Counted from the first letter of the stretch, positions 9,178-18,319 are shown. The stretch is DNA of 64,000 nt from Pirellulaceae bacterium (GCA_018402565.1 JAGYIQ010000006.1:310001-374000), one strand, 5' to 3'. Program-made: numbers and translations. Notes: a model not told the origin generated them from the sequence alone.

Positions 9178-10854
9178 ATGGGTAACGCGTCAACGGGCCA
9201 CGGGTCCGAAGCCTCTGAGGCGACCGCGAGCGAACGAAACGCTGCGGGTATGGACATCTCGATCAAGAACGCCTTGATCAGCGTCAGCGACAAGTCGGGT
9301 TTGGAGCCGTTCGCCCGGGGCTTGGTGGCAGCGGGCGTGACGCTGTACAGCACGGGCGGCACCGCCAAGTTCCTGCAGGAACGACAAATCCCCGTGCGTG
9401 ACGTGGCGGAGTACACTGGCTTTCCAGAAATGATGGACGGCCGAGTCAAGACGCTGCACCCGAAGATCTTCGCCGGTATCCTCTGCCGCCACGATCGTGC
9501 AGATGACTTGGCCAGCCTGGAGGCGCACGAGATCTGCCCGTTTGCCTTGGTTGTCGTCAATCTTTATCCGTTTCAAGCGACCATTCTCCAGCCCAACGTC
9601 ACGGTGGCTGCCGCGGTCGAGCAGATCGACATTGGCGGACCTAGCCTGGTTCGTGCCGCGGCCAAGAATCATCGCTTCACCACCATCTGCACCTCGTCCA
9701 CGCAATACGAAGCCGTGATGCAGGAGATCCGCGAATCCGGGTCCACTCGCTTTCCGCTCCGACGGCGGCTGATGGCCGAGGCCTTCGCGCACACGGCGGC
9801 TTACGATGCGGCGATTTCCAACTACTTTCAACAGCAAGCCGATGCAGACCATGTCCCGGCGGACCCGCAGGTAGCGGACTCTGGCAATCGCTTCCCCGCC
9901 ACGCTGCACCTCACGTTTGAGAAGCAAGCGCACCTGCGATACGGCGAGAACCCGCATCAATCGGCCGCTGTCTACGCGACAGCTGACGCGACCGGCCCGA
10001 GCATTGTGCGGGCCGAGCAGCTCAATGGCAAAGAGTTGTCCTACAACAACCTGTTGGACTTGGACGCCGCGCTGCACATGGTCCGATTGTTGCCGGACCC
10101 GTCGGTCGTGGTCCTGAAGCACAACAATCCGTGCGGAGCCGCCTCTGCCAGTCACTTGGTGGACGCCACTCGTTTGGCCATGGAGGGCGATCCGGTCAGT
10201 GCCTTCGGCTCGATCCTGGGCTTCAACCGCCCCGTCGATGTCGCCTCGGCAGACTACCTGTGCACGCCCGGCTTGTTCGTCGAAGCTATCGTGGCGCCGG
10301 AATTCCATCCGGACGCCTTGCAGCGGTTGCTCACGATCCCCAAGTGGAAATCCAATGTCCGACTGATGACGGTCAGCCCCTGGACGACCCCGCAGCCCGA
10401 GCCAACTTGGCGGCAAATCAGCGGCGGGCTGCTGGTGCAGCAATCGGACGTCATGCCGATCGACGAACAGAAGTGGCAGACAGTGACGCAAGCTCAAGTC
10501 GAGCCGGATCTGCTGGGCGAGCTGCTGTTCGCTTGGGCCATGGTGCGGCAAGTCAAAAGCAACGCCATCACCTTGTCGAAAGATCGCTCGTTGGTAGGCG
10601 TCGGAGCCGGCCAAATGAGCCGTGTCGATTCGGTCCGCATCGCGATCGAGAAAGCCGGGCCCCGAGCGGCTGGCAGTATTCTCGCCAGTGATGCGTTCTT
10701 CCCTTTTCCGGATTCAGTAGAACAGGCCGCGGCCGCTGGCGTGCGTGCCCTGATCCAACCCGGCGGAAGTCGTCGCGACGACGAGGTCATCGCGGCCTGC
10801 AATCAGTACCAATTGCCCATGATCTTCACTCAGACGCGACACTTCAAACATTAA
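9178..10854 (+). CDS. purH: Bifunctional AICAR formyltransferase/IMP cyclohydrolase
   Basis: 558 residues. It catalyses the last two steps of purine synthesis: formylation of AICAR and ring closure to IMP. The N-terminal MGS-like cyclohydrolase domain shows SVSDKSGLEPFARGL, STGGTAKFLQ and MDGRVKTLHPKIFAGIL. The transformylase domain has the catalytic KHNNPCGA block near residue 315, GVGAGQMSRVDSVRIA, SDAFFPFPDS and IQPGGSRRDDEVI, ending in FTQTRHFKH as is usual. GGAAGGAA lies 10 bases before the ATG at 9178. An alternative start at 9250 would remove a Ser/Ala-rich leader but lacks a good site. Confidence 0.97.
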   Translation: MGNASTGHGSEASEATASERNAAGMDISIKNALISVSDKSGLEPFARGLVAAGVTLYSTGGTAKFLQERQIPVRDVAEYTGFPEMMDGRVKTLHPKIFAGILCRHDRADDLASLEAHEICPFALVVVNLYPFQATILQPNVTVAAAVEQIDIGGPSLVRAAAKNHRFTTICTSSTQYEAVMQEIRESGSTRFPLRRRLMAEAFAHTAAYDAAISNYFQQQADADHVPADPQVADSGNRFPATLHLTFEKQAHLRYGENPHQSAAVYATADATGPSIVRAEQLNGKELSYNNLLDLDAALHMVRLLPDPSVVVLKHNNPCGAASASHLVDATRLAMEGDPVSAFGSILGFNRPVDVASADYLCTPGLFVEAIVAPEFHPDALQRLLTIPKWKSNVRLMTVSPWTTPQPEPTWRQISGGLLVQQSDVMPIDEQKWQTVTQAQVEPDLLGELLFAWAMVRQVKSNAITLSKDRSLVGVGAGQMSRVDSVRIAIEKAGPRAAGSILASDAFFPFPDSVEQAAAAGVRALIQPGGSRRDDEVIAACNQYQLPMIFTQTRHFKH

Positions 10855-10969
10855 TCACGCAAGTTTGATGACGCCGGTTTGATCACGCAGAAATCGACCA
10901 CGCAAAAATTTTGAACCCACAACATTGATTTAGGCGATGATCGCCCACGACGGAGTGCCAGGCCCAATG

Positions 10970-11983
10970 CTAAATATTCCGCAATTCCAACGTATCGCCA
11001 AGGATTTCCGCGCCGGCAAGTTGGACATCCAAGAGTTCACTCGCCTGTTGTACGGAGCGGCCAAATCGGAGTCGCCGTCAAACGCGGAGCCGATGACAGG
11101 CGAATCCCCTGCAACTGCGATTTCCTCAACGGTTACCCCAGCCGTCACGGTGGGCGGAACGACTGGGCCTCCGCCAGGATCGGACCTCGCGGCACTCGCC
11201 CCTACCGCACCCGGCTCCGCCCTGCCCTCACCTGCAAACACGGCTACCGATAACCCGCCCGCGCAATCGGGTAGTCACGGCAAAGCTGACCATCGGCAGG
11301 CGGCCGCGGTCGAGCGTTTGGATCTGGACCTGGCTCGAGTGAAGCGTTGCGGTTTCTCCGAGGTGATCTTTGGCCCGGGGAAAACCCTGGCGGACCTCAC
11401 CACCGCAGCCCAGCGATTGTTGTCGGAACGCCAAAACGTACTGATTACCCGCGTGGCCGAGCCAGAAGCCCAAGGACTGTTGCGGCAGTTCCCAGTGGCC
11501 AACTACAACCCAACCGCGCGGACCGTCCGAATCGCGGCTGGCAGTCAAACCGAGCCGCAATTTGACTCGCAACGTCCGGTCGCAGTCCTCACCGCTGGCA
11601 CGGGCGACATCCCGATCGCTGAAGAGGCAGCCGAGACCTTGCGATGGATGGGCGTCGAGCCGCGGCTGATTTACGATGTCGGAGTCGCCGGTCCGCACCG
11701 TTTGCTCAAGCATGTCGACTTCCTCCGGACCTGCCTGACCGTGATCGTCGTGGCCGGCATGGAGGGAGCCCTGCCCAGCGTCGTGGGTGGGCACGTGTCA
11801 TGTCCGGTCGTCGCGGTGCCCACCAGCTTGGGGTACGGCGCCCATTTCCAAGGCCTCGTTCCGCTGCTGGGGATGATCAATAGCTGTGCCGCCAATGTGG
11901 TCGTGGTCAACATCGACGCGGGCTTCAAAGGCGGCTACTTGGCCGGCTTGATCGTCAATCAGATCAACGCAAGGGCTTGTTGA
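10970..11983 (+). CDS. larB: Nickel pincer cofactor biosynthesis protein LarB
   Basis: 337 residues from the ATG at 10970; an in-frame ATG at 10937 would add 11 residues. LarB carboxylates and hydrolyses nicotinic acid adenine dinucleotide on the way to the nickel-pincer nucleotide of lactate racemase-type enzymes, and is related to PurE. The family N-terminus (FQRIAKDFRAGKLDIQEFTRLL) is followed by a ~75-residue Pro/Ala/Ser/Thr-rich insertion. LARVKRCGFSEVIFGPGKT, VAVLTAGTGDIPIAEEAAET and PVVAVPTSLGYG follow. The last codons and TGA stop fall inside an inverted-repeat element starting at 11976. No larC or larE is in view. Confidence 0.9.
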   Translation, partial: LNIPQFQRIAKDFRAGKLDIQEFTRLLYGAAKSESPSNAEPMTGESPATAISSTVTPAVTVGGTTGPPPGSDLAALAPTAPGSALPSPANTATDNPPAQSGSHGKADHRQAAAVERLDLDLARVKRCGFSEVIFGPGKTLADLTTAAQRLLSERQNVLITRVAEPEAQGLLRQFPVANYNPTARTVRIAAGSQTEPQFDSQRPVAVLTAGTGDIPIAEEAAETLRWMGVEPRLIYDVGVAGPHRLLKHVDFLRTCLTVIVVAGMEGALPSVVGGHVSCPVVAVPTSLGYGAHFQGLVPLLGMINSCAANVVVVNIDAGFKGGYLAGLIVNQINARAC

Positions 11984-12098
11984 TTTTTCCAGACTTACAC
12001 GCGAAATCGCCGCCTGATTCAATGAAATCGGGCAAAAACACGGCGTTTTCCCATCAATCGAAACGCTTGACGCGTTCCGCTACGGAAAAATCATCAAG
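11976..12098 (+). mobile_element. 123-bp inverted-repeat element B (MITE-like), copy 1
   Basis: The left end is CTTGTTGATTTTTCC and the right end GGAAAAATCATCAAG, 15-bp terminal inverted repeats with one mismatch. The interior includes a stem-loop AACGC-TTGAC-GCGTT. It matches the reverse complement of 22435-22557 and 22675-22798 along its whole length. It has no coding capacity. Its first bases provide the TGA stop of larB. Confidence 0.85.
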
Positions 12099-12136
12099 CC
12101 TGCTAGCGTTTCGGCTCGGCAAATGACAAACTGAAC

Positions 12137-12166
12137 TTGAATTGTTTTTCGCCGAATTTATATAAT
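12137..12166 (+). promoter_or_regulatory. Probable sigma-70 promoter for dnaG-rpoD
   Basis: TTGAAT (12137-12142), an 18-bp spacer and a perfect TATAAT (12161-12166) lie in a locally AT-rich stretch about 350 bp before the dnaG start. The implied leader is therefore long. This is assigned by consensus match only. Confidence 0.6.
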
Positions 12167-12519
12167 GCGGCCACTTCGCCAGGGATGGCGAGCTTTGCCG
12201 GCGATGGTTCGTCGGTAGGGTGCGGATCGGTCTGCGGTTGGCTCGAGTCGGCGTTTTTTTTCGCTGGATCGGGTCACTGTCAAGCGGCACGAGCTGTTGG
12301 AAACGGCTTATTGCAAATGTTTTGACGCCTGACAAGACCGATTGGTCCCTACGGCGGGTCAGCCACATGACGCTGATCCGAACAGCTGGTAAAGTTGACT
12401 CAAGGACGAGTGCCCCCCCGTTGGCGGCGCTGCAACCCGGTCGCAGGTCAGTCATTTTCGGTCGATTGTCAGGTCCCAGGACTTGGCATTGGCCGCCAAG
12501 TACGTCAACGGAGGCGTCA

Positions 12520-14427
12520 GTGGTTCGAGGATCGCTAAACGATCATTTCGAAGTCAAAGAAAGAGTGCGTCAAGCGACGGATATCGTCGACTTGATCGGT
12601 CGCTATGGCGAGCTGCGTCGTCAGGGCCGGAACTGGGTGATTCGCTGCCCGTGGCACGACGATCGACGCCCCAGCCTGCAGGTCAATCCGGCTCGGCAAA
12701 GCTGGAAGTGCTGGGTGTGCAATGTCGGTGGCGACGTCTTCAGTTTCTTGATGAAGCGCGAGAATCTGGATTTTCCTGCCGCCCTGCGGATGCTGGCGGA
12801 ACGAGCTGGAATTCCGATCGAGCAGTTGGGGCCGAGCAAGGGCGGGTTGAACCGCGATCAAAAAGCGGCCTTGTTGGAGGCGATGCAGTGGGCCGCGGAC
12901 CTATATCACCAGCACCTGCTGCACAGCGACGAAGCCGAGGCCGCTCGGATGTATCTGCGTGACCGAGGACTGTTGCCGCCAGCCATCGAGGCCTTCCGCA
13001 TCGGCTATGCGCCCGACCAGTGGAGTTGGCTGTTGGACCGAGCCAACAAGACGGGCCACGAGTCGAAAGTCTTGAAGGACATTGGCCTGGCGCAACAACG
13101 CGATCAAGGTGGCTTTTACGACTTTTACCGTGGTCGTTTGATCTTCCCCATTTTTGATGTGCAAAACCGAGCGATCAGTTTGGGCGGACGGATTCTGCCG
13201 GAGATCGCTCAACGTGAAGAGACGATGGGGCGACACGCGGCCAAGTACATCAACGGCCCGGAAACGCCCATCTACACCAAAAGCGACAATCTGTTCGGGC
13301 TCAACTTGGTCCGGCCGGCGGTCGAGAAGACTCGGCATTTGGTGATCGTCGAGGGCTACACCGATGTGATTATGGCCTGGCAAGCCGGCCTGCAAAACGT
13401 GGTTGCGGTCCAGGGTACCGCGCTTAATGAACGGCATATTCGCTTGATTCGACGGTTTGCCGATCGAGTGACATTGGTTCTGGACGGTGACGAGGCGGGC
13501 ATCCGACGCACCAACGAAATCCTGAATCTGTTTGTCGCCCAGGACATGGATCTCCGCGTGATGGTCCCCCCCGAGGGCCTGGATCCCTGCGACTACCTAC
13601 TCAAGTACTCGGCGACTCCCTTCGTCGAACTGCTGGACCGAGCCGAAGACGCCCTCGATTACAAGGTCCGCGTCGAGACGACGGGATTCGATCCCCTGAA
13701 GGATACGCAGCGAGCGACGCAAGCGTTGACCAACATATTGAGCACGATTGCCCAGACACCGCGAAGCCAAGTCCTGGCCAGTGGTCAACGGCACCTGCGC
13801 GAGCAACAGTTGTTGGCGCGGTTGGCCAGTCGCTTTCAGGTCGAGCCGTGGAGCGTCTCCAATCGCCTGCAGGAACTGCGGCAACGGCAGGCGGGCCAAG
13901 AGCGCAGCTACCTCGGCCTGGACGGACCGGAAGCCCCGGTGCGTGAACCTCAAACAACCTGGCTCGATCCACGAAAATGGGACTGGAAACACCTGGAGGT
14001 GCTGGAGCTGTTGGTCCTGCAGCCCGACCTGGTGGAGTTGGTCGTGGAACGCGTCCCCCTGGAGTGGTTCTCCGACTCGACGTCACGTGAGATCTATCGA
14101 CTGTACTGCAGTTGTTACGAAGACGGCGTCGCGGCGGATTTCGCCCAGGTATCCAACCGGACAGACGATCCGGAACTACAGAACATCTTGGTGTCTTTGG
14201 ATGAATTGGCCCAAGAGAAAAGTCAGCGAGCGAACCTCAGCGTTGAGGAACGCATGACCACGGTGTTGGATTGGTTTTATCATGAGGAGGTGAAAGCCAC
14301 CCAACGACAAACTCGAGCCCAATTGGAGGAAAATAAGTTTGACGAAGATCAAGAATTGGCACAACTCCAAGCCTTGATCCACATGGAACGCCAACGGCAA
14401 GGCATTCGTCCCACCCGTGAGGAGTAA
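12520..14427 (+). CDS. dnaG: DNA primase
   Basis: 635 residues from a GTG at 12520 preceded by GGAGG with a 5-base gap. The frame is open 300 bp further upstream, but that part does not look like primase and overlaps the leader. DnaG makes RNA primers for replication. The N-terminal CHC2 zinc finger is seen as RCPWHDDRRPSL and WKCWVCNVGGDVFSFLM. The Toprim core follows, with LVIVEGYTDVIMAWQAG and VTLVLDGDEAGIRRTNE, and then a C-terminal helicase-binding region. rpoD follows 72 bp downstream, the common macromolecular-synthesis arrangement, but rpsU is absent upstream. Confidence 0.96.
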   Translation: MVRGSLNDHFEVKERVRQATDIVDLIGRYGELRRQGRNWVIRCPWHDDRRPSLQVNPARQSWKCWVCNVGGDVFSFLMKRENLDFPAALRMLAERAGIPIEQLGPSKGGLNRDQKAALLEAMQWAADLYHQHLLHSDEAEAARMYLRDRGLLPPAIEAFRIGYAPDQWSWLLDRANKTGHESKVLKDIGLAQQRDQGGFYDFYRGRLIFPIFDVQNRAISLGGRILPEIAQREETMGRHAAKYINGPETPIYTKSDNLFGLNLVRPAVEKTRHLVIVEGYTDVIMAWQAGLQNVVAVQGTALNERHIRLIRRFADRVTLVLDGDEAGIRRTNEILNLFVAQDMDLRVMVPPEGLDPCDYLLKYSATPFVELLDRAEDALDYKVRVETTGFDPLKDTQRATQALTNILSTIAQTPRSQVLASGQRHLREQQLLARLASRFQVEPWSVSNRLQELRQRQAGQERSYLGLDGPEAPVREPQTTWLDPRKWDWKHLEVLELLVLQPDLVELVVERVPLEWFSDSTSREIYRLYCSCYEDGVAADFAQVSNRTDDPELQNILVSLDELAQEKSQRANLSVEERMTTVLDWFYHEEVKATQRQTRAQLEENKFDEDQELAQLQALIHMERQRQGIRPTREE

Positions 14428-14499
14428 CGGAAGCCCCGCCAACAAAATTTGACCCAGTAGCCCTATTGTCCCGCACAAGGAAGTCGCAGGAGAACCCGC

Positions 14500-16179
14500 A
14501 TGGAAGCTGTTCAACAAGAAGTCGTCAGCCTGTCGTTTGAGCTGAACCCGAACGAATTGAGTCATTTGGTCGAACGGGGCAAGGCCCAAGGCTATTTGAC
14601 CTACGATGAAGTCACGCAATACTTGCCCGACGAGGCCAACGATTCCGTTCGCCTGAATCGCCTGCTGGTGGCGTTGGAGCAACACGGTATCCCGCTGCAA
14701 GATCAAGCGGAAGGCCCAGCCGTTGACGAGACCTTCGGTCCTTCCGAACAAGACCTCTCGGACGCCGCCGAGGACCTCGCGTCGCTGAAGATCGAGAACA
14801 TCTCGCGAAACACGACCGATCCGATCCGCATGTACTTGGCGCAGATGGCAGAGATTCCGCTGCTCAGTCGCGATGAAGAGATCAGCTTGGCCAAACGCAT
14901 CGAGATTACGCGAAAGCAATTCCGACGCCAGATCCTGTCGTGCGACTACGCCATGCAAGCGACCGTGGATGTTCTGAAGAAGGTTCACCAGGGTGAACTG
15001 CCGTTCGACCGCACGATCAAGGTGTCTTTGACCGAGCAGTTGACCAAAGAGCAGATTTCGGCTCGCATGCCGCACAACCTGCGGACGATCGATCGCTTGA
15101 TGGTGGAAAATCGTCGTGACTTCCTGCTGTTGATTCGCAAGAGCGTCCCGGAGGGAGAAAAGCGAGCGGCCAAGCTGCGGTACCTCCGTCGCAAACAGAA
15201 GTTGCTGCTGTTGGTCGAGGAACTCAGCCTGCGGACTCGGCGGGTCCAACCGCTGATGCAACAGATGGCCGATATGGCCACCAAGATGAACGACCTGCGT
15301 GCCCAACTGCAACGCGTCGGACACTTGGACGAGGCACGCCGCGTGCCGCTGCTGTTTGAGCTGCGGCGTCTGATGGTGCTGACGGGTGAAAGCCCCGAGA
15401 GCCTGACGCAGCGAGTCGAAAGCAGCCAACGGTTCTATGAATCGTTTGAAGAGTCCAAACGTCAGCTCTCTAGCGGCAACCTGCGGTTGGTGGTCTCGAT
15501 CGCCAAGAAGTACCGCAACCGCGGCATGAGTTTTCTGGATCTGATCCAGGAAGGCAACACCGGCTTGATTCGCGCGGTGGAGAAATACGAATATCGCCGC
15601 GGCTTCAAGTTCTCGACTTACGCCACGTGGTGGATCCGCCAAGCCATCACTCGAGCCATCGCCGATCAGGCTCGCACTATTCGCATTCCCGTGCACATGA
15701 TCGACGTGTTGACGCGACTGCGGAACATCCAACGGCAATTGCTGCAGCAAAACCTGCGATTCCCCACGCCGGAAGAAGTGGCCGCTGTGGCTGAGATGGA
15801 GGTGGAGGAAGTTCGGCGTATTTTGGATATCGGCCGAGCCCCCATCAGCTTGGATCGACCGGTGGGATTTGACGAGGACTGCAACTTCGGTGAGTTCCTC
15901 CAGGACGAGTCGACCGAGAACCCTTTGCGCCGTGTCTCCAATGGGATGCTGCGGCAAAAGATCGAAACCTTGCTCAAGACGCTGACCTTCCGCGAACGCG
16001 AGATCATTCGCCTCCGCTACGGCCTGGGCGACGGCTACTCGTATACCTTGGAAGAGGTGGGGCGGATCTTCAAGGTCACGCGAGAACGCGTCCGTCAAAT
16101 CGAAGCCAAGGCCGTGCAGAAGTTGCAGAACCCCATCCGCTCCGGTGCTTTGCAGTCGTTCCTCAAGAACACCGCCTAG
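14500..16179 (+). CDS. rpoD: RNA polymerase primary sigma factor RpoD
   Basis: 559 residues. It has an N-terminal region 1.1-like segment (LVERGKAQGYLTYDEV) and region 1.2 (DPIRMYLAQMAEIPLLS). A non-conserved spacer is followed by region 2 (LRLVVSIAKKYRNRGMSFLD, then IQEGNTGLIRAVEKYEYRRG and TYATWWIRQAITRAIADQAR). Region 3 comes next, and region 4 shows LTFREREIIRLRYG with the helix-turn-helix TLEEVGRIFKVTRERVRQIE. AGGAG lies 8 bases before the ATG. It is co-oriented with dnaG and followed by a strong terminator. Confidence 0.97.
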   Translation: MEAVQQEVVSLSFELNPNELSHLVERGKAQGYLTYDEVTQYLPDEANDSVRLNRLLVALEQHGIPLQDQAEGPAVDETFGPSEQDLSDAAEDLASLKIENISRNTTDPIRMYLAQMAEIPLLSRDEEISLAKRIEITRKQFRRQILSCDYAMQATVDVLKKVHQGELPFDRTIKVSLTEQLTKEQISARMPHNLRTIDRLMVENRRDFLLLIRKSVPEGEKRAAKLRYLRRKQKLLLLVEELSLRTRRVQPLMQQMADMATKMNDLRAQLQRVGHLDEARRVPLLFELRRLMVLTGESPESLTQRVESSQRFYESFEESKRQLSSGNLRLVVSIAKKYRNRGMSFLDLIQEGNTGLIRAVEKYEYRRGFKFSTYATWWIRQAITRAIADQARTIRIPVHMIDVLTRLRNIQRQLLQQNLRFPTPEEVAAVAEMEVEEVRRILDIGRAPISLDRPVGFDEDCNFGEFLQDESTENPLRRVSNGMLRQKIETLLKTLTFREREIIRLRYGLGDGYSYTLEEVGRIFKVTRERVRQIEAKAVQKLQNPIRSGALQSFLKNTA

Positions 16180-16220
16180 TCGACTTCGACGGACACAAAC
16201 GGTTTCGCCGACCCCCACAA

Positions 16221-16249
16221 GTCACTCTCCTAGCGAGAGTGACTTTTTT
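16221..16249 (+). terminator. Intrinsic terminator after rpoD
   Basis: A perfect 9-bp stem GTCACTCTC/GAGAGTGAC with a 5-base loop is followed by six T residues, 42 bp after the rpoD stop. Confidence 0.9.
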
Positions 16250-16549
16250 GTAACCGTTCACGGGTGGGAGGTAATCCTTGGGGCAGGTGCATTCCGCAAG
16301 TCGGTTGGTTCTCGGGGTAAACCGATTGCGTTCTCCAGTTGCTTTTGCTCGAAAACAATCGACTGGTCAGCCCGACTTGCTGCATGACACCCTACGAGGC
16401 GTGAACGGTTACACTTTCTTTTTGTCGTCGCCGAACAGGAAAACAACTCTGCCGATACCAAGCTCGCCGCGTTAAATGAGGCAGAGATTGTATTACAGCC
16501 GCAACGCGCCAGCGTCCGGTTCTGCAAACCGGGTGCTGACGCACTTCAG
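16250..16549. other. Intergenic region between convergent rpoD and sulfatase genes
   Basis: About 300 bp with no recognisable gene. A short perfect hairpin CCGGTT-CTGCA-AACCGG lies near 16516-16532, downstream of the sulfatase stop on the minus strand. It lacks a T-run, so I do not call it a terminator. Confidence 0.35.
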
Positions 16550-18139
16550 CTAACGCCAGACGGGGACCCAGTCCGGGTTGTCGCTGCGAGCAGAATCCAG
16601 ATACGCGGACAGACGCTCGACCATTTCCGGTTGTTGCGCGGCCACATCAGTCCGTTCCCCGGGGTCGCTCTCCAAATCGTACAGCACCAGATCCCCTGGG
16701 GCGGCGCCAGATCGCAGTCCCTTCCAGCGACCTTGCCACAGGGCCGCTTGTTTGAAGCCACCTTCGTGAAACTCCCAATACAGGTACTCGTGGGCCGCCT
16801 GAGCTGACGTTTCGCCACGCAATGTGGGAGCGAAACTGATCGAATCGAGTTCGGCGGGAGATTGTACGCCCGCTAGGTCCGCGGCGGTCGCCATCCAATC
16901 ACCGAAGTAAGCCACATGGGCTGACTCGCCCTGCGCCGCCACGGTGCCCGGCCACCAGGCGATTGTTGGCACGCGAATGCCACCGTCCGTCAAACTCCGC
17001 TTGAGGCCACGGAACGGGCCGCTGGGCGCGAACCGTTGGTAATTGTGGCGGCTCTCGTTGTGCGGTCCGTTATCACTGGTGAAGATCACCAGGGTGCGTT
17101 CCGCGATCCCCAGTTCTTGCAGGTGTTCCAGCATTTTACCGACGTGTTGATCCAGGCGGGTGATCATCGCCGCGTGGCCCTTGTCGGCCTCCGACCAGTC
17201 CTTGTCGGCATACGGACCAAAATCCGGCACGTGGGCTCCATTGCCCAGCGCTCGGGTGCGTTCGTTGTTGGCATGCGGTGTCACCATGCTCCAGTACAAA
17301 AAGAATGGTTGGTCCTGGGACTCTGAGACAAACCGCAGGGCTTCGGCCGCGAACCGATCATCGGCAAATTCGCGGGCCTCGGTCGCGTAGCCACCGCCCT
17401 GGTCACCGACCGGTGTCACGACGTTCGCCAGGGACTCGCGTTCTTCATTCCGCCAGAGAAAGTCGGGGAAATGGTTGTGAGCGTGGACTTGATTCAAATA
17501 ACCATAAAATACGTCGAATCCTTGACGGCGAGGCAGTCCGGACTCCGCCTGGCCGACATCGCCCAAGCCCCACTTGCCGACCAAGGCAGTACGGTAACCC
17601 GCCTGCTGCAGCAACTTGGCCACGGTGGGATCCTCCGGTCGCAATGCTTGGGCCTGGGGGTTCTGACGGCCGGCATTGCCTCGGACTCGCGTCCGTCCAT
17701 GGTGTTGCCCGGTCATCAGCACACTGCGGGACGGCGCGCAAACCGTCGCCCCCGCGTAGAACTGGGTAAACCGCAACCCCTCTTGCGCCATGCGATCCAG
17801 ATGCGGCGTTTGGATAAGCGACTGGCCGTAACATCCCAGCTCGCCATACCCCAAGTCATCGGCCATGATCCAAATCAAATTGGGGCCCGAGGACCGAGTG
17901 ACTTGAGCCCAGCTGCAAGCCGCAGGGGTGAAACCAACGAGCGAAACCAGCAACAGCAGCAGGCGGCCAAACGAGAGAGTGGGTGCCCTGCTAGGCCTGG
18001 AGGCACGCAGGCAACCCCGCTTGGCAATCGAGCCCAGGGGCGGCGGATTGGTACCGTTCCAGCTCCGTGAAAGATCTCGGGCGAGTGTGGAGGAAGCGGA
18101 GCGGTCAAGAGTCAGCAAATAGCGGAACATGGCGGGCAC
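16550..18139 (-). CDS. Secreted sulfatase (arylsulfatase family)
   Basis: 529 residues as drawn. A hydrophobic stretch at about 56-78 (LSFGRLLLLLVSLVGFTPAA) looks like a signal peptide, so the real start may lie downstream of 18139. PNLIWIMADDLGYGELGCYG gives the metal-binding Asp pair. The sulfatase signature VCAPSRSVLMTG contains Cys134, the residue that is converted to formylglycine in Cys-type sulfatases. FTSDNGPHNES and the GLKRSLTDGGIRVPTIAWWP block are typical of planctomycete arylsulfatase-A-like enzymes. The natural sulfated substrate cannot be inferred. Confidence 0.93.
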   Translation of the reverse strand: MPAMFRYLLTLDRSASSTLARDLSRSWNGTNPPPLGSIAKRGCLRASRPSRAPTLSFGRLLLLLVSLVGFTPAACSWAQVTRSSGPNLIWIMADDLGYGELGCYGQSLIQTPHLDRMAQEGLRFTQFYAGATVCAPSRSVLMTGQHHGRTRVRGNAGRQNPQAQALRPEDPTVAKLLQQAGYRTALVGKWGLGDVGQAESGLPRRQGFDVFYGYLNQVHAHNHFPDFLWRNEERESLANVVTPVGDQGGGYATEAREFADDRFAAEALRFVSESQDQPFFLYWSMVTPHANNERTRALGNGAHVPDFGPYADKDWSEADKGHAAMITRLDQHVGKMLEHLQELGIAERTLVIFTSDNGPHNESRHNYQRFAPSGPFRGLKRSLTDGGIRVPTIAWWPGTVAAQGESAHVAYFGDWMATAADLAGVQSPAELDSISFAPTLRGETSAQAAHEYLYWEFHEGGFKQAALWQGRWKGLRSGAAPGDLVLYDLESDPGERTDVAAQQPEMVERLSAYLDSARSDNPDWVPVWR

Positions 18140-18174
18140 CTAAGCGGAAAGGCCGGGGTGAATGCCCGGCTGCC

Positions 18175-18319
18175 CTAGTGCTTAGTCACCGTTAAATTGT
18201 GGGATCGGTGCGGTAAAGGGATCAGGCGTCAATTGCCGGAACGGCCCAGCGGGTGCTTCGCACAATTGACGCCTGCCCCCTTTACCACACGCCAAGTTTT
18301 GGCTGTGACAAAGCACTAG
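18175..18319 (+). mobile_element. 145-bp CTAG-ended palindromic element A, copy 1
   Basis: The ends are CTAGTGCTTAGTCAC and GTGACAAAGCACTAG. A long imperfect stem closes at CAATTG/CAATTG. The 27-base apex is three consecutive 9-mers, CCGGAACGG, CCCAGCGGG and TGCTTCGCA, each able to form a 3-bp hairpin with a 3-base loop. It has the same length (145 bp) as 42649-42793. It lies 22 bp downstream of the stop codon of the XRE regulator gene (minus strand) and has no coding capacity. Confidence 0.88.

Noticed and set aside
12220..12519. 100-residue N-terminal extension of DnaG
   Set aside because: A GTG with an excellent GGAGG site at 12520 gives the normal primase N-terminus; the upstream part overlaps the leader of the probable promoter and lacks family similarity.
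14176..16218. 680-residue open frame antisense to rpoD
   Set aside because: It mirrors rpoD exactly; rpoD has clear sigma-70 domains, a ribosome-binding site and a terminator, and the antisense product has no recognisable features.
16490..16550. tRNA or structured RNA after the sulfatase gene
   Set aside because: A short hairpin is present, but no cloverleaf, T-loop or anticodon arm can be drawn. I found no tRNA anywhere in the window.
18175..18319. Plain intrinsic terminator interpretation of element A
   Set aside because: No T-run follows either arm, the length is fixed at 145 bp, the ends are CTAG inverted repeats and the apex is multi-branched. Termination may be a side effect, but it does not explain the structure.
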